A stretch of 23,405 bases of DNA, taken from the NCBI GenBank assembly GCA_900554495.1, contig USHR01000006.1, positions 1 through 23,405 of the forward strand. Reading direction: 5' to 3'. Position numbers and translations under genes: made by a program. Source of the stretch: an uncultured Collinsella sp. (GTDB lineage Bacteria > Actinomycetota > Coriobacteriia > Coriobacteriales > Coriobacteriaceae). Positions 1 to 7,808 of the stretch are shown in pieces (the first letter of the stretch is position 1; every line of letters begins with the position of its first letter). Below the pieces are notes generated by a model. That model was not told the origin of the DNA and ran no database searches. It saw only the letters and a list, made by a program, of their open reading frames with translations.

Positions 1-1
1 G

Positions 2-56
2 GGTCAGCCCGTGGGAGGCCAGGGCGCCGCTGACCGGTGGACGGCACCGAGCCGTC
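2..56 (+). other. Nested inverted repeats at the left edge, possible 3' end of a structured RNA or gene tail
   Basis: A 7-base arm GGTCAGC (2-8) pairs with GCTGACC (29-35), followed by a 6-bp hairpin GACGGC (40-45) / GCCGTC (51-56). An alternative hairpin CGGTG (35-39) / CACCG (45-49) would exclude the second one. The terminator at 73-101 follows directly, so this is the end of an upstream transcript. One reading frame ends with TGA at 31-33 and gives a Gly/Arg-rich tail (GSARGRPGRR), but its codons (GGG, AGG, CCA) are unlike the genes of this window. A structured RNA end is therefore at least as likely as a coding tail. I could not match it to a named RNA family. Confidence 0.3.
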
Positions 57-72
57 GCAACGGACTGAAGAA

Positions 73-101
73 GGGGGAGGCCTCGCGGCCTCCCCCTTTT
101 T
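73..101 (+). terminator. Strong Rho-independent terminator
   Basis: A perfect 10-bp GC-rich stem, GGGGGAGGCC (73-82) with GGCCTCCCCC (87-96), has a TCGC loop and is followed at once by five T (97-101). It ends the transcript that enters from the left. It lies 127 bases before the coaE start, so coaE needs its own promoter. Confidence 0.9.
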
Positions 102-169
102 GCGTTTAATAGAGAGTTGTAATACAAGAACTCGCCTTCGTTTAGCTTGTCTTACTGTTTGGCTGTATT

Positions 170-200
170 TTGAGTCCTTCTTTTGTATTTGCGCGATAAT
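170..200 (+). promoter_or_regulatory. Possible coaE promoter
   Basis: The AT-rich stretch between the terminator and coaE contains GATAAT (195-200), one base from the -10 consensus, 28 bases before the start codon. The best -35 candidate is TTGAGT (170-175) with a 19-base spacer, which is longer than ideal. Bases 102-228 otherwise hold no gene that I can support. An open frame runs through them in phase with coaE, but it has no ribosome-binding site and crosses the terminator. Confidence 0.3.
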
Positions 201-228
201 AACTCCCATTGGCGTTAGGGAGGACTTG

Positions 229-870
229 ATGTTTACCGTTTTTGTCTTAGGCAATATTGCTTCGGGTAAGTCGACTGCCTGCCGCTATCTTGAATCTCAT
301 GGCGCCATGCTTATCGATCTGGATGAGCTTGCCAAATCGCTGTATGTGCCAGGCTCCGATATCGTCAATGCCCTCGCGGAAGAATTCGGTTGGGACATTC
401 TGGACGGGGAGGGCGGCATTCGCCGCAATGTCCTCGCTGCTCGAGCTTTCGCCTCTCCTGATACAGTTGCGCGGCTCAATGGCATCGTTCACCCGGTTCT
501 CATCGAACAGCTTTCGCTGAGGATCCTTGATCCGGTTTGCTGCACGGTTTCGTCCCCCCGTTATCCCTTTGCGGTTGTCGAGGTTTCTGCCCCGACTGGT
601 TTTGAGGATGCTTTTGGCCTGGCTGATGAAATTCTGGTTATCAGCGCTCCTTTAGCAGTTCGTCGCGAGCGTGCCATTCATCGTGGTATGGAGTCTTCTG
701 ATTTTGATGCGCGCTCTGCATGCCAACCTGATGAGGCTTCGCTTTGCAATCTCGCTACGACGGTAATCGATAATGCGGCAGGCGATAACTCGCTCTTTGA
801 ACAACTGGACGCATGGCTTGCGCGCCATGGCTTCGGGGATGTAGTGGATAAGGATGAGGCCGATGCCTAA
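229..870 (+). CDS. coaE: Dephospho-CoA kinase
   Basis: Catalyses the last step of coenzyme A synthesis, ATP-dependent phosphorylation of the 3'-hydroxyl of dephospho-CoA, in the cytoplasm. The 213-residue protein starts with a P-loop, GNIASGKS (residues 8-15), followed by LIDLDELAK, the place of the conserved acidic residue pair after the P-loop. The ARSACQPDE segment and VIDNAAG near the C-terminus match the lid and terminal motifs of the family. The open frame extends to 37, but the start is set at ATG 229 because GGGAGGA (218-224) lies 4 bases upstream and the P-loop then sits at the usual N-terminal place; the length also fits (about 200 residues). The last 8 bases overlap the next gene, suggesting translational coupling. 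Confidence 0.92.
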   Translation: MFTVFVLGNIASGKSTACRYLESHGAMLIDLDELAKSLYVPGSDIVNALAEEFGWDILDGEGGIRRNVLAARAFASPDTVARLNGIVHPVLIEQLSLRILDPVCCTVSSPRYPFAVVEVSAPTGFEDAFGLADEILVISAPLAVRRERAIHRGMESSDFDARSACQPDEASLCNLATTVIDNAAGDNSLFEQLDAWLARHGFGDVVDKDEADA

Positions 871-1444
871 GATACGTTTCTTTACGTGGTATCGCGTGGC
901 GCCACTTGCCGTTATGCTCGTCTTCGGCCTTATTTCGCTCGTCTACTCGTATGCTCCTGCCGCCTTCTTTAAGCCTTTGTATCCAATTGACTACGAGGCG
1001 TACGTAAAGCAATCGAGCATTTCGCACAATCTTGATCCGTATCTGGTGTGCGCTGTCATAAAGTCGGAATCGAATTGGGATCCCGAGGCTGAGTCGAATC
1101 AAGGCGCACAGGGATTGATGCAGCTGATGCCCGAGACTGCCCAGGATATGATTGCCAAGGGTCTTGTCGATGGCAGTGAGTATTCAGCCGGCGACCTTAA
1201 CGATCCCGCTACGAACATCGAGTTTGGTTGTGCGTATCTTTCGTATCTTCTAACGTATTTTAACGGGTCGACTGACAGTGCCATTGCCGCCTATAACGCC
1301 GGCATGGGCAATGTCGACGGATGGGCGCAGCAGAGCACGTCGCTTCATAATGCAATCACCTTTCCCGAGACGCAGGCGTATCTGATTCGTGTCAATAATG
1401 CCTGGGTTCGCTACAAGACCCTCTATCCCGATCGGTTCGTATAG
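863..1444 (+). CDS. Membrane-anchored lytic transglycosylase, SLT family
   Basis: Cleaves the MurNAc-GlcNAc bond of peptidoglycan to give 1,6-anhydro products. The 193-residue protein has a short basic N-terminus and one hydrophobic segment (about residues 11-30) that should anchor it or act as an uncleaved signal. The SLT domain follows: the catalytic glutamate in the ES motif (E69), GLMQLMP (about 85-91) and AYNAG (about 143-147). Length and motifs resemble the small YjbJ/Slt-like Firmicute and actinobacterial enzymes. An ATG at 854 is in frame, but ATG 863 has AAGGA (850-854) at 8 bases, so 863 is preferred. It overlaps coaE by 8 bases (ATGCCTAA), so the two are likely one operon, although no functional link is known. 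Confidence 0.88.
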   Translation: MPKIRFFTWYRVAPLAVMLVFGLISLVYSYAPAAFFKPLYPIDYEAYVKQSSISHNLDPYLVCAVIKSESNWDPEAESNQGAQGLMQLMPETAQDMIAKGLVDGSEYSAGDLNDPATNIEFGCAYLSYLLTYFNGSTDSAIAAYNAGMGNVDGWAQQSTSLHNAITFPETQAYLIRVNNAWVRYKTLYPDRFV

Positions 1445-1464
1445 GACTATGCCTGCCGCCTGCG

Positions 1465-1490
1465 TATACTGCAGATATATGAGTTAGGAG
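1465..1490 (+). promoter_or_regulatory. Possible uvrB -10 element and ribosome-binding site
   Basis: TATACT (1465-1470) is a good -10 element 26 bases before uvrB; no convincing -35 is seen. TTAGGAG (1484-1490) is the ribosome-binding site. No LexA-type CGAAC-N4-GTTCG box was found between 1400 and 1495. Confidence 0.35.
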
Positions 1491-1495
1491 TATCC

Positions 1496-3736
1496 ATGGC
1501 GGAATTTGAAGTTGAGCGTGTTGGAGGAGAGCTCAAACGTTTTGGCGTTGAGGGCTCTGAGGTGCCGTTTGAGGTCGTGTCTCCATACGAGCCCGCTGGT
1601 TCCCAGCCTAAGGCCATTGAGTCGCTTGTACAGGGTGTGAGGGACGGAGATCGCTATCAGGTTTTGCTGGGCGTGACTGGTTCGGGCAAGACCTTCACGA
1701 TGGCTAAGACTATTGAGGCCTTGGGGAAGCCGACGCTGGTCATGGCTCCCAATAAAACGCTTGCCGCTCAGCTCGCCAGCGAGCTCAAGGAATTCTTCCC
1801 TAACAACGCCGTGGTCTATTTTGTGTCGTACTACGATTACTATCAGCCCGAGGCATATGTGCCGCAAAGCGATACGTATATCGAGAAGGATTCCTCGATT
1901 AACGAAGAGGTCGAGATGCTGCGCCATCAGGCGACGGCATCGCTGCTATCTCGACGCGATGTGATCGTCGTCGCATCGGTCTCGTGTATCTATGGCATTG
2001 GCTCCCCCGAGGACTATGCGGGCCTAGCTCCGAACGTCGACAAGAAGGTGCCGCTCGAGCGTGATGACTTTATCCATGCGCTTATCGATATCCAGTACGA
2101 TCGCAATGACTATGATTTGGCACGTGGCACCTTCCGCGTGCGCGGCGATGTCGTCGACGTGTATCCGCCCTATGCCGAGCATCCGTTGCGGTTTGAGTTC
2201 TTTGGCGACGAGGTCGAGCTGATTGCCGAGATCGACGAGGTCACCGGCGAGATGCTGCGTGAGTACGAGGCCATTCCCGTGTGGCCGGCCTCGCACTACG
2301 TGACTGAGAAGCCTAAGGTCAAAGCGGCTCTGAAATCAATCAGCGAAGAGTGCGAGAAGCGTGTGGCCGAGCTCAAGGCGACTGATAAGCTGCTCGAGGC
2401 GCAGCGTCTGCAGCAGCGCACCGACTATGATCTCGAGATGCTCGAGACCATGGGTTTCTGTAACGGTATCGAGAACTACTCGCGTCATCTGGACGGCCGA
2501 AAACCGGGCGAGCCGCCGTTTACCCTGATCGATTACTTTCCTAAGGATATGCTCTGCATCATCGACGAGAGCCATGTAACGGTGCCGCAGATCCGCGGCA
2601 TGCACGAAGGCGACCGCTCGCGTAAGGTGACGCTGGTTGAGCATGGTTTTCGTCTGCCTTCGGCACTCGATAACCGCCCGCTTCGTTTCGATGAGTTTGA
2701 GGCGAGGATTCCCCAGTTCATCTACGTTTCGGCCACGCCGGGCGACTATGAGCTGCGGGTTAGCCAGAACGACGTTGAGCAGATTATTCGTCCGACCGGT
2801 CTGCTCGACCCCAAGATCGATGTGCGTCCGGTTCGTGGGCAGATTGACGATCTTGAGGACGAGATTCGCGAGCGCGTTGCCCGCAAGGAGCGCGTGCTGG
2901 TGACCACGCTCACCAAGCGCATGGCCGAGGACCTGACCGACCATCTGCTTGATGCCGGCATTAAGGTCAACTACATGCATTCCGATACGGCGACGATGGA
3001 CCGTGTCGAGATCTTGCGAACGCTGCGCGAGGGAAAGATCGATGTTCTCGTTGGCATTAACCTGCTTCGCGAGGGTCTTGACCTTCCCGAGGTCTCGCTG
3101 GTGGCAATTCTCGACGCCGACAAGGAAGGCTTCTTGCGCAACCGCCGTTCGCTGATTCAGACGATTGGCCGTGCGGCCCGCAATGCCGACGGCGAGGTCA
3201 TCATGTATGCAGACGTTGTGACCGATTCGATGAAAGAAGCCATCGAGGAGACGCAGCGCCGTCGCGAGATTCAGATGGCATATAACGAAGAGCATGGCAT
3301 TGTGCCCAAGACGGTCCGCAAGGCCATTAACGACATCTCGAGCTTTATTACCGAGGCCGAAAAGACTGTGGGCTCGAAGGGGCGCTCGAGAGGCGATTCG
3401 CTGGGTCACGGTGCGTTCTATACGCCCGACGAAAACGGCGAGGGCGCCGCGCCGGAGACGGTGGCGCCCGAGCAGACGCTCGCCGAGCAGCTGGAAGGGC
3501 TGCCGCATGACGAGCTCGTGCGGATTGTCGAGACCATGGAGGAAGACATGCGCAACGCTTCCGCCGCCATGGACTTTGAGGAGGCGGCGCGTCTGCGCGA
3601 TGCCGTCGTTCAGATTCGGGCGATGCTTGAGGGCGCATCTGAGGACGAAACGATCGAGCGTTTGCGTTCGCAGGCTCGCAAGGGTTCTACCTTTGCTTCG
3701 GGCAGAAAACGCCAGGGTGCAAGATTCAGGAAGTAG
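1496..3736 (+). CDS. uvrB: Excinuclease ABC subunit B
   Basis: DNA-damage-verifying helicase of nucleotide excision repair. It is loaded by UvrA, opens DNA with its beta-hairpin and recruits UvrC. The 746-residue protein shows Walker A GVTGSGKT (59-66), the aromatic beta-hairpin YYDYYQPEAYVP (about 112-123), the DESH box (357-360), the helicase motif with the QTIGRAARN sequence, and a C-terminal UVR domain (about 673-711) that contacts UvrC. A lower-conservation Gly/Glu-rich linker (about 625-670) precedes the UVR domain. The length is somewhat above the usual 660-700 because of short extensions at both ends. ATG 1496 has the ribosome-binding site TTAGGAG 5 bases upstream. The gene is monocistronic and ends 4 bases before a strong hairpin. 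Confidence 0.98.
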   Translation: MAEFEVERVGGELKRFGVEGSEVPFEVVSPYEPAGSQPKAIESLVQGVRDGDRYQVLLGVTGSGKTFTMAKTIEALGKPTLVMAPNKTLAAQLASELKEFFPNNAVVYFVSYYDYYQPEAYVPQSDTYIEKDSSINEEVEMLRHQATASLLSRRDVIVVASVSCIYGIGSPEDYAGLAPNVDKKVPLERDDFIHALIDIQYDRNDYDLARGTFRVRGDVVDVYPPYAEHPLRFEFFGDEVELIAEIDEVTGEMLREYEAIPVWPASHYVTEKPKVKAALKSISEECEKRVAELKATDKLLEAQRLQQRTDYDLEMLETMGFCNGIENYSRHLDGRKPGEPPFTLIDYFPKDMLCIIDESHVTVPQIRGMHEGDRSRKVTLVEHGFRLPSALDNRPLRFDEFEARIPQFIYVSATPGDYELRVSQNDVEQIIRPTGLLDPKIDVRPVRGQIDDLEDEIRERVARKERVLVTTLTKRMAEDLTDHLLDAGIKVNYMHSDTATMDRVEILRTLREGKIDVLVGINLLREGLDLPEVSLVAILDADKEGFLRNRRSLIQTIGRAARNADGEVIMYADVVTDSMKEAIEETQRRREIQMAYNEEHGIVPKTVRKAINDISSFITEAEKTVGSKGRSRGDSLGHGAFYTPDENGEGAAPETVAPEQTLAEQLEGLPHDELVRIVETMEEDMRNASAAMDFEEAARLRDAVVQIRAMLEGASEDETIERLRSQARKGSTFASGRKRQGARFRK

Positions 3737-3740
3737 CGAA

Positions 3741-3774
3741 CAGGCCCCGAGTTCCCTGTGGAGCTCGGGGCCTG
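3741..3774. terminator. Shared hairpin between convergent uvrB and the flavoprotein operon
   Basis: An 11-bp perfect stem, CAGGCCCCGAG (3741-3751) with CTCGGGGCCTG (3764-3774), has a 12-base loop. It starts 4 bases after the uvrB stop and lies 27 bases beyond the stop of the minus-strand gene, so it can serve both directions. The T-tracts are weak on both strands, so termination may be only partly intrinsic. Confidence 0.7.
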
Positions 3775-3801
3775 TGTCGTTTGGACGCGGGAGTTCGTGC
3801 A

Positions 3802-5442
3802 CTAGAGGTCTGCTATCAGCGCCTCAGCGCAACGGATGCCGTCGGTGGCGGCACTCATGATGCCGCCGGCATATCCGGCACCCTCGCCGCAAGGGTAAAG
3901 GCCCGGGGTCGACACGGCGTGGCATGTTCGATCGCGGATGACCGTAACCGGGGAGCTCGAACGCGTCTCCACGCCAGTGAGGACTGCATCGGGGCGGTCA
4001 TAGCCATGCAGTTTCTTACCGAGCAGGGGAATTCCCAAACGAAGCGATTCGACGATATGCTGCGGGAGGGCATCGTCGATCGCCGTCCAGGTCACGCCAA
4101 GTGGATAGGTTGGTTTTACCTTTCCGGGCGCCGTGCTGGCGCGCCCCGCAAGGAAATCTCCGACGAGCTGTGCCGGCGCGTTCCAGTTAGAGCCACCCAG
4201 GCGATAGGCGGCTCGCTCGCAGGCGCGCTGGAGCTCAATGCCTGCGAGCGGATCATCGCCGGGAAGGTCATCAGGTGTGACGTTGACGAGTAGGGCGGCA
4301 TTTGCGTTGCGCCCGTCGCGGGCATTGAGGCTGGCACCGTTGACGCACAGATAGCCCTGCTCGGAAGAAGCCGCGACAACCTGTCCGCCGGGGCACATGC
4401 AAAATGAGAACACGCTGCGGCCGTTGGGAAGATGGGCAACAAGTTTGTAGGGGGCCGCCCCGAGCGCTGGATGTCCCGCCGAGGGGCCATATTGGGCACG
4501 GTCGATGTCGCGCTGTGGATGCTCGATACGCACACCCATGGCAAAGGTCTTTTGCGCGAGGGCAACGTTATGTTCTTTGAGAAGCTCGAATACGTCGCGG
4601 GCGGAATGGCCGCAGGCGAGAATGAGGTGCTTTGTGGCGATTGTCTCGCTTGTGGTTTCTTGGGGCGGTTGGACATCGACGCCGGTGATGGCGCCAGATT
4701 CATCGGTTCGAATATTGACGAGCTTTGTTCGATAGCGGACGGTTCCACCGAGTTGCTCGATGCGCTGAGAAATGTTGGTGACGACGGTGGGGAGGATGTC
4801 GGAGCCAATGTGCGGCTTGGCGTCCCACAGGATGTCACGAGGTGAGCCCGCTTCGACGAATGTTTCAAGAATCAGTCGATGGGCAGGATTCTTGGTTCCC
4901 GTGTTGAGCTTGCCGTCCGAGAAGGTCCCTGCGCCGCCCAGGCCAAATTGGATATTGCTTTCGGGGTCGAGGATACGCTCCCTAAGAAAGAGATCAATCG
5001 CTTGCGAGCGGCGAAGTGCGGGGTCGCCGCGCTCGATAAGCAGGGGTTTAAGGCCCGCTTCGGCAAGGGTCAGGGCGGCGAAGAGACCGGCGCAACCGGC
5101 GCCGACAACGACGGGACGCCCCTTGGGTACATTCGGGACAGGGCTGGGGAATGAAGGAGCCTCGCCGTCTACCATGCGGATGCGCGAGCGGTCGCGCTCG
5201 GCGACGCGGTCGACCACCTCCTGCTCGAGTCGAGAGCTTGTCAGCTCGACTCGAAAGCTCAAAAAATAATGGACATCTCGCTTTTTACGGGCGTCGATTG
5301 ACTTGCGATGGAGCTCAATGGCTTTAATCTGGGAATCCTCGCATCGCAGGGCTCGTTTGACGGCGCGTCTACCAATAGCAAGGCAGGCGGCTTCGTCGCC
5401 GGCCTCATCGAGTGACGCGTGGACTTGGGTGATTTCGATCAT
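3802..5442 (-). CDS. FAD-dependent dehydrogenase, COG2509 type
   Basis: Uncharacterised flavoprotein family with a conserved N-terminal domain and an FAD-binding dehydrogenase fold. The 546-residue protein has an N-terminal region of about 100 residues with the family sequence KSIDARKKRD (about 47-56). The dinucleotide-binding motif GAGCAGLFAA follows (about 114-123), and the C-terminal GLYPCGEGAGYAGGI segment places FAD. The open frame continues far upstream inside the neighbouring gene. ATG at 5442 is chosen because AAGGAG lies about 7 bases before it and the family N-terminus begins there. The substrate is unknown. It is the last gene of the minus-strand group, separated from the preceding gene by 79 bases that hold a -10 element and a hairpin. 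Confidence 0.85.
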   Translation of the reverse strand: MIEITQVHASLDEAGDEAACLAIGRRAVKRALRCEDSQIKAIELHRKSIDARKKRDVHYFLSFRVELTSSRLEQEVVDRVAERDRSRIRMVDGEAPSFPSPVPNVPKGRPVVVGAGCAGLFAALTLAEAGLKPLLIERGDPALRRSQAIDLFLRERILDPESNIQFGLGGAGTFSDGKLNTGTKNPAHRLILETFVEAGSPRDILWDAKPHIGSDILPTVVTNISQRIEQLGGTVRYRTKLVNIRTDESGAITGVDVQPPQETTSETIATKHLILACGHSARDVFELLKEHNVALAQKTFAMGVRIEHPQRDIDRAQYGPSAGHPALGAAPYKLVAHLPNGRSVFSFCMCPGGQVVAASSEQGYLCVNGASLNARDGRNANAALLVNVTPDDLPGDDPLAGIELQRACERAAYRLGGSNWNAPAQLVGDFLAGRASTAPGKVKPTYPLGVTWTAIDDALPQHIVESLRLGIPLLGKKLHGYDRPDAVLTGVETRSSSPVTVIRDRTCHAVSTPGLYPCGEGAGYAGGIMSAATDGIRCAEALIADL

Positions 5443-5460
5443 CGAGGTCTCCTTAGATGC

Positions 5461-5492
5461 AAGAAAGAGGCCGCCCGGTGTCCCAGACGGCC
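5461..5492 (-). terminator. Intercistronic terminator or attenuator between the two flavoprotein genes
   Basis: Read on the minus strand, GGCCGTCTGG (5492-5483) pairs with CCGGGCGGCC (5478-5469) around the loop GACA, a 10-bp stem with two G-U pairs, followed by TCTTTCTT (5468-5461). It lies just upstream of the ribosome-binding site of the downstream gene, so it could end most mRNA from the upstream gene or act as a 5' leader attenuator. Confidence 0.6.
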
Positions 5493-5505
5493 CGAATGCG
5501 TTTTG

Positions 5506-5511
5506 ATTATA
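5506..5511 (-). promoter_or_regulatory. Consensus -10 element upstream of the COG2509 gene
   Basis: TATAAT (5511-5506 on the minus strand) matches the sigma-A -10 consensus exactly and lies just inside the intergenic gap. No clear -35 exists at 16-18 bases. A transcript from here would carry the 5469-5492 hairpin in its leader. Confidence 0.4.
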
Positions 5512-5521
5512 GACTGCGCGG

Positions 5522-6793
5522 CTATAGGCTGCTTGCAGCGCGAATACCCGAGATCCAAGCCCACGCAAGGTTGAAACCGCCGCAATCGGCATCGATGTCG
5601 AGCGCCTCGCCACAGATGTAAAGTGGGGCGCCTGCCGCGTTGCTCGCGCAGAGGTTGGGAGCTGAGACGCTCTCGATGGGCACGCCACCGCGCGTGACCT
5701 GGGCCGAACGCTCCTCTGTCGTTCCCTCGACGAGCAGCTTAAAGTGCTTGAGGATTGAGACCAAATGGATGACGTCGTGCGACCCGGGGTGGCACTGTTC
5801 GAATGCGGTGCAGACAACGCGAGAGAACTGCGGGGCGAGCATGCCGTCGAGCCAGCGGGGGTCGCGGGGTGAAAAGCCGCCGAGCAACTCAACTCGCTGG
5901 TTGAGCATATCGAGCAACTCGTCTTTGGAGAGGTCGGGGAAAACGTCGAGCAGAATCGTGTCTCCGCGCTGGACGCGACGGGAGAGGTTAAAGGCGGCAA
6001 CGCCCGAGATGCCAAAGGTTCGGAAGAGCACTTCGCCGTCTTCGCGCCAGAGCTCCTCGTGATTGCGGGTGAGCGTCAAACGGGCGCGGACGCGCAGGCC
6101 ATCCAGCGTCTTGAGCGCAGTCTGGTCGCCGAAGACCGATGCCGACACGGGGCAGAGGACGGGGTGCTGCGGTGTGAGGGGAAGATTGAACGTCTTCGCG
6201 ATGTCGGCGGGGCTGCCGCCCGTAGCGATAATTACGGCCTTTGCCTGCAGCGTCTCGTTCTTGCGAGGGGTGTCGGCAAGCGCCTTCCGAAGCGAGCGAA
6301 CCTCCGTTTTTCGGTCGTCGTGCATTTTTGCCTTGAGTGCTCGCGCGGGACGGTCTATTTGGAGTGCCCAGCCCTCGAGAGCTTTGAATGCCGAGGCAAC
6401 GTTTGCTCCAAAGATCAAGGTGATACCCAGGTGATTGCAAGCGTTGAGAAGCGCATCGCGCACCGATTCGGCACGAAGGGAGCGCGGATACAGCCGGCCC
6501 TCCTCGGAGGTCGTCATGATGCCCAGCGAGGAGAAGAAACTGCCGAGCTCTTGCTCGGGCTGGGGACCCATGACGGATTCGACGAATGCGGGGCGGTTGT
6601 ACCGCTGGAAATCAATTGATTCGTTGGAAAGGTTGCAGCGGCCGTTGCCGGTCGCAAGGAGTTTAAGGCCGCAGGCAACATCGCGCTCAACGATGCAGAC
6701 GCTTTTGCCTGCGCGTGCGGCCGTAATGGCGGCGGCGAGACCCGAGGCCCCGCCGCCGATTACCAAGACGTCATAGGAGGCGTTTGCGTTCAC
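5522..6793 (-). CDS. HI0933/BaiN-family flavoprotein oxidoreductase
   Basis: A 423-residue NAD(P)/FAD-dependent oxidoreductase. It shows the N-terminal FAD-binding motif GGGASGLAAA (13-22), the family signature ATGNGRCNLSN (47-57) and the C-terminal EALDIDADCGGFNLAWAW segment. HI0933 proteins (COG2081) are mostly uncharacterised; one member, BaiN of Clostridium scindens, is reported to reduce bile-acid intermediates. Family membership does not prove that activity here. An insertion of about 30 mostly charged residues (near 150-185) precedes the AVIIATGG segment. The start is GTG, directly abutting the TAA stop of mrp (0 bases between), so translation is likely coupled. Confidence 0.87.
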   Translation of the reverse strand: MNANASYDVLVIGGGASGLAAAITAARAGKSVCIVERDVACGLKLLATGNGRCNLSNESIDFQRYNRPAFVESVMGPQPEQELGSFFSSLGIMTTSEEGRLYPRSLRAESVRDALLNACNHLGITLIFGANVASAFKALEGWALQIDRPARALKAKMHDDRKTEVRSLRKALADTPRKNETLQAKAVIIATGGSPADIAKTFNLPLTPQHPVLCPVSASVFGDQTALKTLDGLRVRARLTLTRNHEELWREDGEVLFRTFGISGVAAFNLSRRVQRGDTILLDVFPDLSKDELLDMLNQRVELLGGFSPRDPRWLDGMLAPQFSRVVCTAFEQCHPGSHDVIHLVSILKHFKLLVEGTTEERSAQVTRGGVPIESVSAPNLCASNAAGAPLYICGEALDIDADCGGFNLAWAWISGIRAASSL

Positions 6794-7624
6794 TTAGGCC
6801 TCGGCGGTCTCGTGCGGGGCAATGGTCTCGACGGCAGAGACGGCTTGGGGCAGCATACCGTCGGGCAGTGCGGTCTCAACCTCGCCCTTGTCGCAAGCCT
6901 CGGCGAGTGCCGGATTGATGGGAAGCTGCCCTAGGATCTCGAGGTCGTAGCGCTCGGCGACCTCGGGGAGCTTGCTCTTGCCAAAGACTTCGATCTTCTT
7001 GCCGCAATCGGGGCACTCGATATAGCTCATGTTTTCGACGATTCCCAAAATGGGCACGTTCATCTTCTCGGCCATGTTGACCGCCTTGGCGACAATCATC
7101 GAGACCAGATCCTGCGGGCTCGTGACGATGACGATGCCATCGACGGGCAGCGACTGGAAGACCGTGAGGGCGACGTCGCCCGTTCCCGGAGGCATGTCGA
7201 CCAGCAGGTAGTCGATGGGGCCCCATGAGGTTTCGCTCCAGAACTGCCTGATGGCACCCGCGATAACCGGACCGCGCCAGAGGACGGGGTCGGTTTCGTT
7301 TTGGAGCAGCAGATTAGAGCTCATAACCTTGACGCCGTGCTCGGAGATTTCGGGCAGCATAAGGTTGCCGAGGGCGTGGACGTGACGTCCGCTCATACCG
7401 AACATCTTAGGGATAGAGGGGCCGGTAATATCGGCATCGAGGACGCCGACCTTGTGACCGTGGCGGGAAAGCTCCGTGGCGATGGCGCCGGTGACGAATG
7501 ACTTGCCGACGCCGCCCTTGCCGGAAAGCACGGCGATAACGCGCTTGACCTCGGACAGCGTATTTTCCTCAAATTGCGACGGCGACGTTTGCCCGCCGGC
7601 TGCCTGTGCGTGCTCGCAACCCAT
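6794..7624 (-). CDS. Mrp/NBP35-family Fe-S cluster carrier ATPase
   Basis: P-loop NTPase of the Mrp/ApbC/NBP35 group, which binds and transfers Fe-S clusters to target proteins in the cytoplasm. The 276-residue protein has a deviant Walker A GKGGVGKS (35-42), a DADITGPS switch segment, VDMPPGTGD, and the cluster-binding CPDC pair in YIECPDCGKK. There is a single N-terminal cysteine (MGCEH), whereas eukaryotic NBP35 has a four-cysteine motif. ATG 7624 is chosen because AAAGGAG precedes it by 6-7 bases; the frame stays open for 19 further codons without a ribosome-binding site. It heads the minus-strand operon with two flavoproteins, and has a recognisable promoter upstream. Confidence 0.93.
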   Translation of the reverse strand: MGCEHAQAAGGQTSPSQFEENTLSEVKRVIAVLSGKGGVGKSFVTGAIATELSRHGHKVGVLDADITGPSIPKMFGMSGRHVHALGNLMLPEISEHGVKVMSSNLLLQNETDPVLWRGPVIAGAIRQFWSETSWGPIDYLLVDMPPGTGDVALTVFQSLPVDGIVIVTSPQDLVSMIVAKAVNMAEKMNVPILGIVENMSYIECPDCGKKIEVFGKSKLPEVAERYDLEILGQLPINPALAEACDKGEVETALPDGMLPQAVSAVETIAPHETAEA

Positions 7625-7646
7625 GTTTGACTCCTTTGTATATGTT

Positions 7647-7660
7647 GGGGCCGGAGCCCC
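7647..7660 (-). promoter_or_regulatory. UNCG-type hairpin in the mrp leader
   Basis: On the minus strand GGGGC and GCCCC enclose the loop TCCG, a C(UNCG)G tetraloop that is unusually stable in RNA. It lies between the promoter and the ribosome-binding site of mrp and has no T-tract, so it is not a terminator. Confidence 0.5.
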
Positions 7661-7679
7661 GCGGTGTGACACGAGCGTC

Positions 7680-7709
7680 ATTGTACCCTCGTTTGCGAGC
7701 GGGAGTCAT
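7680..7709 (-). promoter_or_regulatory. Promoter of the mrp operon
   Basis: On the minus strand, ATGACT (7709-7704) and TACAAT (7685-7680) are separated by 18 bases, resembling TTGACA/TATAAT at 4 of 6 and 5 of 6. Transcription would start near 7673 and give a leader of about 50 bases. Confidence 0.5.
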
Positions 7710-7808
7710 TTATGATGCGTGGTAGGCGATCGACAGTATTCGAAAGTACGGACCGAGCGTGCGGCCTGCGGCGTCAGACAACGCAAAAGGTCTGCGAATC
7801 TTGTATTA

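Noticed and set aside
1..72. Left-edge repeats as T-box, RNase P RNA or tmRNA end
   Set aside because: The T-box core sequence, the conserved RNase P 3' sequence and a T-arm with CCA end are all absent.
37..228. N-terminal extension of coaE by 64 codons
   Set aside because: It would run through the terminator at 73-101, lacks a ribosome-binding site, and would push the P-loop away from the N-terminus.
2336..3802. Minus-strand open frame of 488 codons opposite uvrB
   Set aside because: It overlaps the conserved helicase and UVR parts of uvrB and shows no family signature.
5443..6015. N-terminal extension of the COG2509 protein by 191 codons
   Set aside because: It overlaps the C-terminal FAD-binding part of the HI0933 gene in another frame, and a good ribosome-binding site marks ATG 5442.
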